Shown here piece after piece: positions 41,486 to 50,400 of a stretch of DNA of 64,000 nucleotides. A model generated the notes under the pieces. The model was given only the letters and a program-made list of their open reading frames with translations. It was not told the DNA's origin and ran no database searches. Every line of letters begins with the position of its first letter. The first letter of the stretch is position 1. A program made the translations under genes and the position numbers. The DNA is from Pirellula staleyi DSM 6068 (GTDB taxonomy: Bacteria > Planctomycetota > Planctomycetia > Pirellulales > Pirellulaceae), in contig CAMDKL010000005.1 of assembly GCA_945900945.1 (NCBI GenBank), positions 1 through 64,000 of the forward strand, given 5' to 3'.

Positions 41486-42079
41486 TTACGATTTCGGCTC
41501 AGTTCTGGTTGGAACGACTGCTGCTGGCTCTGCGGCAGGAGGCAAATCCGTTGGCACTGGTTTGACAGCGGATTCAGTCGTTGCTGAGGGTAGAGTAGTC
41601 GCGGGTGGCAAATCGATTGGTGAAACTGGGCTAGCGTCCGGCACGTTTTTTTCTGCGGCAGGAGTACTGTTTTCGGCCTTGTTGTCAGCAGGTGCCGTTT
41701 CAGCAGGTGCCGTTTCAGCAGGTGCCGTTTCGGATGTGATTGGTTCGCTGGAACCCATCCCGCCCATTCCGTCGGTCCCCGATTTTCTAATGCTTAGAGA
41801 CGCCGGATCACTTGCAATATCGAGGCTATCTGGGAGGTACCAAAAGGTGGTTAAGGCACAAAGAACGATCCAAAGTAGAATCGAAATAGCCGTAATTCGG
41901 GTGAAAATATCGCCCGCTTTTACCCCGAACGCACTTGCTCCACCGGCTCCCCCCAAGGCTCCGGTCAAACCGCCGCCCCGCCCGCGTTGGAGCAATATGA
42001 TCAGTACTATGAAGACCGAAAGCAGAAACAAAGCAGGGCCAAAGACGTATTGGGATAGCATCGCCAAAGGGAAAAACAC
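41486..42079 (-). CDS. secG: Preprotein translocase SecG with long Ala/Pro/Thr-rich C-terminal tail
   Basis: [59 protein letters not shown]; tail with (TAPAE)n repeats. Confidence 0.9.
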   Translation of the reverse strand: MFFPLAMLSQYVFGPALFLLSVFIVLIILLQRGRGGGLTGALGGAGGASAFGVKAGDIFTRITAISILLWIVLCALTTFWYLPDSLDIASDPASLSIRKSGTDGMGGMGSSEPITSETAPAETAPAETAPADNKAENSTPAAEKNVPDASPVSPIDLPPATTLPSATTESAVKPVPTDLPPAAEPAAVVPTRTEPKS

Positions 42080-42452
42080 GGCTAAAATCTCCTCGCCAGC
42101 TTCGAAAAAACCAAAAGTGACACCACTGCCTCAAAAAAGACAAACCGGAATGTAGCAAATTGCAAACCCTTTGTTGAGTGCCGTTTTGAGTTTTTCCTCG
42201 CATTCCATCGACTTGATGAATGATGGCATTTGTACCCAGATAGGTTGTTGACATGGAAAATCAGTCTGGTACGCTTCCATCTTACCAATTTTACGCAAAG
42301 CCCCTAACCGGCAATGTTTGCCGCCGTAGGATATCCTCGGCAGCTGTTGCGGCACGGAGCGCCAGAGTTGTTTCTGGCAGATTAGGTCCATAATTCAGGA
42401 AGTACATCGCGGCGTTGCGTGGATCCATGTTTAGTTTCTCGGGAGGAAGATT

Positions 42453-43010
42453 TTGATGAATAAAGTACGATTCGCTTCGCTAGCATTGGCAGCTTTCGCT
42501 GTATGCTTCGGATCAGTAGCAATGGCAGATTGTGGCGGTTGCGGTGGACGAGAAGGCCTTTTGGCCAAGTTGTGTGCGAAGAAGCAAGCCGGATGTGACG
42601 GATGCGGCGGCGGCGGTTTGCTCGCTAAGCTCCAGGCTAGGAAAGCCAGCCGTTGCGGCGGCGCTCCATCATGCTGTGCACCAGCTCCGTCATGCTGTGC
42701 TCCAGCTCCAACATGCTGCCCAGCTCCAGCTCCAGCACCAACATGCTGTACAGCTCCAGCAGCAACTTGCGGTTGCGAAGCAGCTCCTGCACCATCCTGC
42801 GGTTGTGCAGCTCCTGCACCATCTTTCGGTCGTCGTGCACGATCTGTTCGTGCAGCTCCAAGCTGCGGTTGCAACACTGCTGCTCCAGTTTCGACCGGAT
42901 GCAGCTCTTGCGGAACAACTATGGATGCTGGCACAATCAGCTCCGGAACCGCAGCACCAGCAGCACCAGCCGCTCCAGCAGCAGTGAGCGACAAGGCTCC
43001 AGCAGCGTAA
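42453..43010 (+). CDS. Exported Cys/Ala/Pro-rich low-complexity protein
   Basis: Signal peptide MNKVRFASLALAAFAVCFGSVAMA; two CGGCGG-x-GLLAKLxAKK units; repeated APSCCAPAP motifs; downstream terminator. Confidence 0.82.
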   Translation: MMNKVRFASLALAAFAVCFGSVAMADCGGCGGREGLLAKLCAKKQAGCDGCGGGGLLAKLQARKASRCGGAPSCCAPAPSCCAPAPTCCPAPAPAPTCCTAPAATCGCEAAPAPSCGCAAPAPSFGRRARSVRAAPSCGCNTAAPVSTGCSSCGTTMDAGTISSGTAAPAAPAAPAAVSDKAPAA

Positions 43011-43065
43011 TCTGCCTGAATCCATTGCAAGACGGTCTTTAAAAGCCAGATTGCTTGAAAACCTC

Positions 43066-43110
43066 AAAACCGAGCTGCGATTTCAATTGAAATTCAGTTC
43101 GGTTTTTTTG
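43066..43110 (+). terminator. Rho-independent terminator
   Basis: AAAACCGAGCTG...CAGTTCGGTTTTTTT downstream of 42453..43010. Confidence 0.75.
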
Positions 43111-43222
43111 TTGGCTTGAACAGGGTTTCCAATAAACTGTTGCAATATATCTGAACTGTCGCAATTTAGGAGTCGTTCTTAGTCCTGACAAGGACGAAAT
43201 GATCTAGCCATGGGCGTCAGCC

Positions 43223-43343
43223 AAATGGCACTCACTTTGTGTTTTGGTGAACCGGCGGGCGCTAGCCCCGGGCCTAAATTCGATAGCGAATTCGCTTAAT
43301 AAGAAGCTCGACGATAGCGACAATTGTTTAAAGTGAGTGGCAT
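43223..43343. mobile_element. Family A MITE-like insertion (121 bp) nested in a family D element
   Basis: Terminal inverted repeat ATGGCACTCACTTT / AAAGTGAGTGGCAT; flanked by direct repeat TGGGCGTCAGCC at 43211-43222 and 43344-43355; core GTGAACCGGCGGGCGCTAGCCCCGGGCCT. Confidence 0.7.
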
Positions 43344-43452
43344 TGGGCGTCAGCCCATGGTCCGTTCATGTCGTCCCTTCAGGATTTCGGCTACCTATGC
43401 CTATAATACCATGGGCTTTCGCCCATGGCTAAGTCATGTCGCCGCCTTACGG

Positions 43453-43521
43453 CTAGCCGCAAAGACATCACTAGCCGCAAACACAAAGCTAGTCGCAAAC
43501 ACACAGTTAGTCACAACAATA
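43453..43521. repeat. 18-bp tandem repeat, about 4 units
   Basis: CTAGCCGCAAAGACATCA / CTAGCCGCAAACACAAAG / CTAGTCGCAAACACACAG / TTAGTCACAACAATAC. Confidence 0.85.
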
Positions 43522-43571
43522 CAAAATTCACCATCGCTGCCTAATTCAATCGTACAAATAGAAATTCTTTT

Positions 43572-44210
43572 GTGAGCAAATCGATTCACCACCAACACCA
43601 ACCCATGGTTAGCTCATCGGAAAGTACAGCTCGTTGGCGGTGGTTTGCAAGCGGCTTTATCCTCTTGCACTTTGCAGCGATTGGACTTTCCTACTCAACT
43701 AATTGGCGGCGATCTGCATTGCAAGATGGTTTGCTCGTCAACTTGCAGCCCTATTTGATTGGAGTCAATTGGTACCAAGAGATGCTACCCATCGAATGGA
43801 TTTCCGATGCACACAAGACAAAGCGCATCCGGGTTTCCGTTCAAGAGAGCGACAAGCCAAAAGATTGGAAGCCCGTTTTTGACACGACACAGATGGCAGT
43901 AGATAATGCGAGAACCGAGCGGCTGCTCCATCTTTTAGCTGAGTTGGCAAGCAATGACGACACTGAGGGTTTGACAAACGTTCTCAAATCCATCGTCCTG
44001 CATTTGGAAAACTTCATAAAACGCGATAATTCCACTGTCTTGCGAATTCGTATCGAAAAATCTTCAGATCCGGAGGCGGGAAGCGAAGAGGAATCGATTC
44101 TCTACGAAGCGTCCTTGGCCCGATTTCCCAACGGTGAATTCAGTTTTGTACCGAAAATCGAAAACCACCGCACCGTTCGTTCGCTTAACTCGGCGACGGT
44201 GTCTCCATGA
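43572..44210 (+). CDS. Hypothetical protein with one N-terminal TM, coupled to HTTM gene
   Basis: 212-aa ORF; stop overlaps the following ATG (ATGA). Confidence 0.75.
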   Translation: MSKSIHHQHQPMVSSSESTARWRWFASGFILLHFAAIGLSYSTNWRRSALQDGLLVNLQPYLIGVNWYQEMLPIEWISDAHKTKRIRVSVQESDKPKDWKPVFDTTQMAVDNARTERLLHLLAELASNDDTEGLTNVLKSIVLHLENFIKRDNSTVLRIRIEKSSDPEAGSEEESILYEASLARFPNGEFSFVPKIENHRTVRSLNSATVSP

Positions 44211-45115
44211 TGTCGCGTTGCAAGGAAACACTGGATTGGTGGAATGGCGTTTGGTTTACGCCAAAATCCCCTGAATTATTATCGATGGTGCGAATCGCTT
44301 GCGGAATGATAGCCGCCCTTCATTTTGCCCTGTTGCTGATCAACGGTTCCGAATGGTTTGGAATGCATGGATGGTTCAATACAGATGCAGGACGTTACTT
44401 GATCGGCGATGGAGTTGAGGGCACAGGCAGCCTCTACCGTTGGTCGATTCTCTTCTGGTTTCCACACTCGATACCCATCGTCGCCGGAGTTGGCCTAATT
44501 GCCAGTACTGCGACCATGGCCGGAATTGGCGCTCGAGTTTCGCCTTTGTTGGCTTGGTTTTGCTTGAGCACTTTTCATCATCGTTCACCGTTGCTGACAA
44601 TGGTTTACGAACCTTTGTTGGTCGCGATTCTGGCTTATTTGATCATCGATCCAGGTCGACTCGTCTGGACATTTCGACCGGGCCTCGCTAGCGGTCAGGC
44701 TCGAGTGAGCGTCTGTATCGCCACCCAACTCATCTACTGCCACCTTTGGATTTGGATTGCGTTTAGCCTTTGCAGCATGCTGGCCAACCCAATTTGGTGG
44801 AATGGTGACGCTGGCTGGTTATTGATTCAACAAGGGCGAGGCTGGCTCCGCCTTTCGGCTGATCGGCAATGGTTAGGACAGCTGCTAACGCATAGCGTCA
44901 TTGGGATACAAGTAGCCATTCTATTCTGCATGACGCAGAGCGCATGCAACTGGCTGGGCAGGTGGATGCTCTATCTTTTCGCCCTTTCCGTGCTTTTGCT
45001 TCTCGCCGACTGGATGTATGCTTCAGTGCTACTTGCCGCGAGTTTGGCCGTGTGGCCCGTTCCTATGTCCCGCCCAAATACTCAGTCAAAACAAAACAAT
45101 GCTTCCAACAAATGA
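44207..45115 (+). CDS. HTTM (VKGC-like) multi-pass membrane protein
   Basis: Multi-TM; LLSMVRIACGMIAALHFALLL...GMHGWFNTDAG; STFHHRSPLLTMVYEPLL. Confidence 0.75.
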   Translation: MMSRCKETLDWWNGVWFTPKSPELLSMVRIACGMIAALHFALLLINGSEWFGMHGWFNTDAGRYLIGDGVEGTGSLYRWSILFWFPHSIPIVAGVGLIASTATMAGIGARVSPLLAWFCLSTFHHRSPLLTMVYEPLLVAILAYLIIDPGRLVWTFRPGLASGQARVSVCIATQLIYCHLWIWIAFSLCSMLANPIWWNGDAGWLLIQQGRGWLRLSADRQWLGQLLTHSVIGIQVAILFCMTQSACNWLGRWMLYLFALSVLLLLADWMYASVLLAASLAVWPVPMSRPNTQSKQNNASNK

Positions 45116-46079
45116 CACCGTTTCCAGGCGACAGTTTCACCAAACAGCAATCGCTACCGCTTCTGCGGCGGTCATTGGAGTAGCTTCCTCGCAGACCGTT
45201 TCCATTGCAACCGCAGCTCCTACCACCAACCTAGTTAGGACGAATAAAGTGAAATTCTGTCTAAATACCAGCACCATACACGGCGAAGTTGTGCCGATTG
45301 TCGAACAGGTCGCTATCGCGAAAAAAGCCGGCTATGACGCAATTGAATTCTGGTTGCGTGACATAAACAAATACACTTCGGAAGGTGGCACTCTGCCAGA
45401 TCTGAAAAAGCGAATCGTGGATGCCGGGTTGACCGTCGAAAGCTCCATCGCCTTTGCGAATTGGATCGTGGATGACGAAGAGGTTCGAAAGAAGGGACTG
45501 GAGCAGGCTCGCAAGGACATGGACACCGTCACTGCCATAGGTGGTATTCGAATCGCGGCACCGCCTGCTGGAGCCACGAAAAAGGAAGACGGAGCTATAA
45601 ACCTAGACCAAGCCGGCGAACGGTATCGGGCTCTATTGGAAGTAGGCAAGGCTGCGGGCTGCATTGCTCAACTGGAAGTCTGGGGGTTTTCCAAGAACCT
45701 TTCGAAATTGTCGGAAGTGCTTTACGTGGCTGCGGCAGCTCAACATCCAGATGCCTGCGTTCTGCCCGATATCTATCACTTGTACAAGGGCGGGTCGTCC
45801 TTTCATGATTTGAATTTATTGTCCGGCAGGCGGATCCACGTGTTCCACATGAACGACTATCCCGATATTTCCAAAGACAAGATAAGCGACGCAGATCGAG
45901 TTTACCCGGGGGACGGCATTGCGCCCGTTAGCAAAATCCTCTCGACCGTCTTTGACAGCGGATTTGATGGCGTCTTGTCTATTGAATTATTCAATAAAAC
46001 CTACTGGCAACAAGACCCGAACCTGGTCGCTGCCAAGGGACTTGCGAGTATGAAATTAGCTGTTTCGCAGGCGAAGTGA
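45099..46079 (+). CDS. Sugar phosphate isomerase/epimerase (TIM barrel, hydroxypyruvate isomerase-like), Tat-like signal
   Basis: VSRRQFHQTAIATASAAVIG; KFCLNTSTIHGE..., AKKAGYDAIEFWLRD, HVFHMNDYPD, GDGIAPVSKIL, GFDGVLSIELFN. Confidence 0.9.
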   Translation: MLPTNDTVSRRQFHQTAIATASAAVIGVASSQTVSIATAAPTTNLVRTNKVKFCLNTSTIHGEVVPIVEQVAIAKKAGYDAIEFWLRDINKYTSEGGTLPDLKKRIVDAGLTVESSIAFANWIVDDEEVRKKGLEQARKDMDTVTAIGGIRIAAPPAGATKKEDGAINLDQAGERYRALLEVGKAAGCIAQLEVWGFSKNLSKLSEVLYVAAAAQHPDACVLPDIYHLYKGGSSFHDLNLLSGRRIHVFHMNDYPDISKDKISDADRVYPGDGIAPVSKILSTVFDSGFDGVLSIELFNKTYWQQDPNLVAAKGLASMKLAVSQAK

Positions 46080-47446
46080 TCGATCAACGTGAGCCTGTTG
46101 TGGTTGCTGCCGATTGGGTACTCCCAATCGATGCAGAGCCCATTCCCAATGGCTTCTTGGTCGTAGATAGAGGCACAATTCAGTTTGTTGGCAATCAACT
46201 CCCAACCGAGTTTCGCTCTGCAAAGCAGTTCAAATTAACTGGCTATGCGATTCTGCCTGGGCTGGTGAACTCGCATTGTCATCTTGAGTTTAGTGATCTG
46301 GTCGAGCCTCTTCCGGCCAGCGATTCATTCCCTGATTGGATTCGTCGTCTGCTCGTTTATCGCAACTCGAAAAACGAGGATCCGGAACAAACGGGGTTTG
46401 CAAGACGAGCGGCGATCACGTCCGGAATTCGCGAGTCGTATGAGGCTGGCGTGCGATGGGTTGTGGATATGACGACCCAGCCTTGGGATCCGCTTTGGAT
46501 TGACACTGCCGTGAGCGAAATCTTCGGAACTCTTTCGCCAGCTTTTGCCCCAAAAAATCCTATCGCAATTCAACCCTGTATCGAGCTCCTGGACATTTCT
46601 AAGAATCGTTTGGATCTTTCACTTGCGTTTGCTTCTAAACAAGCCAATGCACCTGAGTCAACGCGGATAGGACGAATGGGTTACGCACCGCACGCTTCGT
46701 ATACAGCCTCATTAAAAGTCACCCAACTATGTGTTGAATTATCGAGAACAGAGCGCCGTTTGGTCACAATGCATCTGGCGGAATCCCTCGATGAGATGGA
46801 ATGGCTTGATGAACGCAAGGGGCGTTTTTTGGAACTGCTCGGCCCCATCCTTTCTGACGAATTTCTTGACGCATTGGGACAAAACTCGGAGCATGGTCAA
46901 TTGCTAACGAAGGCATGGCGGGCCACGATTGCGCATGGAAACTATCTGTCGCAAGTTGACTTGTCCGAATTGGCAATTCATTCGGAAAACATGGCAATCG
47001 TCCATTGCCCGCGAACCCATCGCCATTTTGGCCATCGGCATTTCGCCCATCCAAATACTGCCAGCCTGCGGTATCCACTTGGAGAGCGAATGGAGTTGGG
47101 AGTTCGGCATTTTTTGGGGACCGATTCCCGTGCCTCGAATCCGGATTTGAATTTGTGGAGCGAAGCGAAACGGGTTCGTGCTGAGCATCCGTCGATCCCA
47201 TCACTCGAGATACTTAAGATGATTACAACCGATGCGGCTGAGTTCCTTGGTATTGCGGATCGTTATGGTGCGATTCGCATCGAAGGGCCTTCGGCATTGA
47301 CCGCCATCAAGCTTCCGGAGCATTTCCCACATCCAAGTTCATCGGTCGATACGAACCGAATATACGATGCAGTATTGTCACCCGAAACGGAATCCTCACC
47401 ATTGGAATTGGCAATTGCCCACGGCCCGCAGGTCTGCATGAGTTGA
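46076..47446 (+). CDS. Amidohydrolase family protein (TrzA/AtzB-like; possible aminodeoxyfutalosine deaminase type)
   Basis: LPGLVNSHCHLEFSDL; APHASYTASLK; MHLAESLDEMEWL; LGTDSRASNPDLNLW. GTG start overlaps the preceding stop (GTGA). Confidence 0.85.
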   Translation: MIDQREPVVVAADWVLPIDAEPIPNGFLVVDRGTIQFVGNQLPTEFRSAKQFKLTGYAILPGLVNSHCHLEFSDLVEPLPASDSFPDWIRRLLVYRNSKNEDPEQTGFARRAAITSGIRESYEAGVRWVVDMTTQPWDPLWIDTAVSEIFGTLSPAFAPKNPIAIQPCIELLDISKNRLDLSLAFASKQANAPESTRIGRMGYAPHASYTASLKVTQLCVELSRTERRLVTMHLAESLDEMEWLDERKGRFLELLGPILSDEFLDALGQNSEHGQLLTKAWRATIAHGNYLSQVDLSELAIHSENMAIVHCPRTHRHFGHRHFAHPNTASLRYPLGERMELGVRHFLGTDSRASNPDLNLWSEAKRVRAEHPSIPSLEILKMITTDAAEFLGIADRYGAIRIEGPSALTAIKLPEHFPHPSSSVDTNRIYDAVLSPETESSPLELAIAHGPQVCMS

Positions 47447-47448
47447 CG

Positions 47449-47570
47449 GCCCAGCACAAGCCCGGAGGGCGAAACATCCTTGCCGGTGGCGTCAGCCACC
47501 GGAACCATGACAAGACCGGTGGTTGACGCCACCGGCAGAGAAATACCGCCCGCTGGGCTTATGTCTCGTC
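47449..47570. repeat. Nested inverted-palindrome element (family H)
   Basis: CCGGTGGCGTCAGCCACCGG ... CCGGTGGTTGACGCCACCGG within outer arms AAGCCCGGAGGGCG / CCGCCCGCTGGGCTT. Confidence 0.65.
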
Positions 47571-47706
47571 TTGGTTGAGCATGCTTTACACAACAAGCTA
47601 GAGAAGCTGCGTAGTTTGGAAACCGAAAGGAAATTAAGACTTTTGGCGCTAGCTTCCATGGCTCTAACATAGTCGCCGTTTTACGGCCAAGTCGCACAGG
47701 CATTGG

Positions 47707-48174
47707 CTATTTTGTCTTCAATTCAAATGGCGGCAATTCTTTGGTCGAACTGCTAATTTCTGCAGTCAGACCTGATTTCTCCTTCATTACAAAACGCCCT
47801 TTAAGCAAGTCAGGAGCATCGAAACTCATACCCGACATCATCTGCTTCTCGGTTGGTTTGACTGATGGATCTGGCCAGATTACGGTGATCTTGAAATTCC
47901 CAGCTGCTATCCCGGCCTTCATGTTTGAAATTAACGCAAATTTCCCATCACTACCCGACGTTCCCGATGCAACAGTCGACGCTTGTGCGCCTTCTGGATG
48001 GAACAATAGAGTAGCACCCTCAGCGGGTTTGCCATCAACCTTGATACTGCCGAAAACCTGAATCAGTTTCTCGTCATCGCTGACGCTACATCCAGAAACG
48101 AAGATAGTTAATAACAAAACTGCGTCAATCGATTTTCTGATAAAAGATCGTTGACTTGGTAAATTCATTTTCAT
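47707..48174 (-). CDS. Planctomycete small lipoprotein, carboxypeptidase-regulatory-like fold
   Basis: LLTIFVSGCSVS lipobox; VFGSIKVDGKPAEGATLLFHPEGA...; adjacent to the DUF1559 gene. Confidence 0.8.
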   Translation of the reverse strand: MKMNLPSQRSFIRKSIDAVLLLTIFVSGCSVSDDEKLIQVFGSIKVDGKPAEGATLLFHPEGAQASTVASGTSGSDGKFALISNMKAGIAAGNFKITVIWPDPSVKPTEKQMMSGMSFDAPDLLKGRFVMKEKSGLTAEISSSTKELPPFELKTK

Positions 48175-48307
48175 ATTGGCTCGAAAAATACGTTTTTAAC
48201 TCTAAAACTTACGATAGGTGTGCGAGCACCCAAACGATGCTCGCACTGAGAAATCGACAAAGAAACACTTGGGGATTTTTAGATTTCAAATACCGCTATC
48301 AACATAC

Positions 48308-49354
48308 TTACTCATTTGCTGTAACGGACTCACCGCCATCTCGCGATACCATGGCGGCGAATACTATGTTCGTAATACTGTCGGAGAGGAACGATACCGA
48401 ACCATCTCCGCGAACCATTTGCACACCCCCAGTATGGAAGGAATATGGATTGTCATTATTGAGAATGTTAATGGCCGAACATCCTGCCTGAGTGGGATTT
48501 GTTATCAGTGCCCCGCTTAGTCCGCGAGGGTGTCTCGCCACGTTCCAGTCCCCATAGAAGGAATTGAGTACATAACCAGCATCTGTGTATGTTGTGCCAG
48601 GCGTTGGTTTGCCACGGAAATAAACTTTTTGTTTCCCAGCAAGCTCCACGAAGCATATCGTATTGGACAATCCGTCGCTCACTTGTCCTAACCTAACGGT
48701 GAATTTCTTAATCGGATCATCCGTCCCTAGCATCGAATTGTGAGTAGTTAAGGATGGAAGTCCAGCGCAAGCCGCAAGCGAGGAATGCAAACCTCTTAGA
48801 GCCACATAGTCTGTCCTTGGCATATTGTATACCGCGTTTGACGGAAATCCCAACGGAATGAAATACGGTCCGTAATCCGACTTTGTTTCTGGCGTTGAGG
48901 GGCAAACAAAAACAGGCAGCCTTGCAAGGATTGCAGTCGTATTTTTCGCCCCAGGGAACGGGGGTGCTAGGTTTACAGGATCGACCAGAGGCTTCTTAAG
49001 GTCAATCAAACTCGTAATGGTCGACTGTTCTAAGTACGGTAGTAATTGTCCCAAGACCCCGAATGGACTGCGGGCGTCGCCGGTCAATGCAAAATAAGGG
49101 TTTCCCACCCTTGCATAGGTATCCGTCAATTCAAACTCTCTGCGCCAAGCCGGGACGAACTTAAAAGTAGACTCATGGTTGTGAATCGCAAGACCAAGCT
49201 GCTTGAGATTATTGCTGCACTGCATACGTCTGGCCGCTTCGCGTGCCGCTTGGACAGCCGGCAACAGCAGTCCAACCAAGATGCCGATAATGGCAATAAC
49301 CACCAACAATTCGACGAGCGTAAACGCGTTTCGCCTGCTCTTTTGAAGAGTCAT
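48308..49354 (-). CDS. DUF1559 protein with type II/IV N-terminal methylation motif
   Basis: RRNAFTLVELLVVIAIIGILVGLLLPAVQAAREAARRMQCSNNLKQLGLAIHNHE. Confidence 0.94.
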   Translation of the reverse strand: MTLQKSRRNAFTLVELLVVIAIIGILVGLLLPAVQAAREAARRMQCSNNLKQLGLAIHNHESTFKFVPAWRREFELTDTYARVGNPYFALTGDARSPFGVLGQLLPYLEQSTITSLIDLKKPLVDPVNLAPPFPGAKNTTAILARLPVFVCPSTPETKSDYGPYFIPLGFPSNAVYNMPRTDYVALRGLHSSLAACAGLPSLTTHNSMLGTDDPIKKFTVRLGQVSDGLSNTICFVELAGKQKVYFRGKPTPGTTYTDAGYVLNSFYGDWNVARHPRGLSGALITNPTQAGCSAINILNNDNPYSFHTGGVQMVRGDGSVSFLSDSITNIVFAAMVSRDGGESVTANE

Positions 49355-49605
49355 GTATTTTCCTCCGAATAGAGATCCAATAAGAAAGTCCGCTTGAACC
49401 GCAAAACACGGTGCCCAGCTGGGAAACAACACATTGATTATGCCATAGTTTGGGCATGATGGCATCCTAAAAATGGGCGTAGGTTAGAATTTAATAAATA
49501 ATCCATCGTTTTCTGCGAACCTAGGCTCCCTTGCGTAAGATGTAATGTTTGGTTTGCGATGTCCTATTAATTAGCGACTCTCAGGTGCATTGACGACAAA
49601 GATGC

Positions 49606-50211
49606 CTATTTCCAACTCTCAACCGTCTTCATCAGCCGATCCGCATTGACGAAGACCTCTGCCATCCAACCCGCGTTATGCGCAGCTGCTACGTTTTCCG
49701 CTCGGTCGTCCGTAAAAAATATCCCCGGTGCCTCATGGCCTGAATGACGCTGTGCCTCCCGGTAAATGTGAGCATCGGGCTTCATGCTTTTAACTTCATA
49801 GGAAAGTATTACCGGTGCAAACCACCCCTGCACCTGAGGATACGCGAGTTCGCTAATCCAACTCCAATGCGCCTCGCAGGTGTTCGAAAGCAATCCCATC
49901 GGTATTCCCAATCCGCGAATTTTCTCCAGCACAGGGAGGATGTGCGCATTTGGGATAAACATGTCCGCTGCCGCTTGAAGCATCTCCCTCACATCCAAAT
50001 CTCGACCGATCGAGTCTGAAATGCGAGATACGAACTGCCCCCCGCTAATCTGACCAGACTCGTATTCTATCTGCAACGTTCCATCGAAAACAATCGATCG
50101 TATTTGCTCCGTTGAAATGCCAGCGACCTTCGCCATCTTACGGATCGCTATGCTGTGATCGAAATAGAGCAAAACATTGCCAAGATCAAAGTAAACAAAG
50201 TCAGGTCGCAT
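49606..50211 (-). CDS. HAD-superfamily hydrolase
   Basis: MRPDFVYFDLGNVLLYFDHSIA; GLLSNTCEAHW; KPDAHIYREAQ; FFTDDRAENVAAAHNAGW. Upstream in-frame ORF (to 50373) is made from the repeat region. Confidence 0.88.
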   Translation of the reverse strand: MRPDFVYFDLGNVLLYFDHSIAIRKMAKVAGISTEQIRSIVFDGTLQIEYESGQISGGQFVSRISDSIGRDLDVREMLQAAADMFIPNAHILPVLEKIRGLGIPMGLLSNTCEAHWSWISELAYPQVQGWFAPVILSYEVKSMKPDAHIYREAQRHSGHEAPGIFFTDDRAENVAAAHNAGWMAEVFVNADRLMKTVESWK

Positions 50212-50364
50212 GGGTTGGTAGGTTGGTAGGTTGGTAAGGACCGTTCGATAATTAACTGCCACAGTGTCGCTGATCGCTCCGCGATCAGAACGTTGGATCG
50301 CGGAGCGATCCACGACAATAATTTCTCGAACGGTCCTAGGTAAGTAGGTAAGTAGGTAAGTCGT
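50212..50364. repeat. Family G inverted repeat element (50238-50336) flanked by 8-bp tandem repeats
   Basis: TTGGTAGG tandem; GGACCGTTCGA ... GATCGCTCCGCGATC ... GATCGCGGAGCGATC ... TCGAACGGTCC; then TAAGTAGG tandem. Confidence 0.8.
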
Positions 50365-50400
50365 TTGGGGCATGTTGCCAGGGGCATGGAGTTTGGATGT

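Larger units (their letters stand above)
43180..43525. repeat. Family D double-palindrome element, copy 1, interrupted by a family A element
   Basis: AGTCCTGACAAGGACGAAATGATCTAGCCATGGGCGTCAGCC | insertion | TGGGCGTCAGCCCATGG...CCATGGGCTTTCGCCCATGGCTAAGTCATGTCG then ~18-bp tandem repeats. Confidence 0.85.

Noticed and set aside
41562-42155. 197-aa plus-strand ORF antisense to secG
   Set aside because: Shadow of the Ala/Pro/Thr repeat tail; secG is recognisable on minus.
42291-42427. 45-codon minus ORF (MDPRNAAMYFLNYGPNLPETTLALRAATAAEDILRRQ...)
   Set aside because: Plausible small protein by composition but no independent support; overlaps the promoter region of the 42453 gene.
42431-43030. 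199-aa Ala/Gly-rich minus ORF antisense to the Cys-rich exported protein
   Set aside because: Mirror of low-complexity Cys/Ala/Pro codons; plus strand has signal peptide and terminator.
43453-43521. Possible CRISPR-like array
   Set aside because: Units are tandem 18-bp repeats without spacers; no cas genes anywhere in the window.
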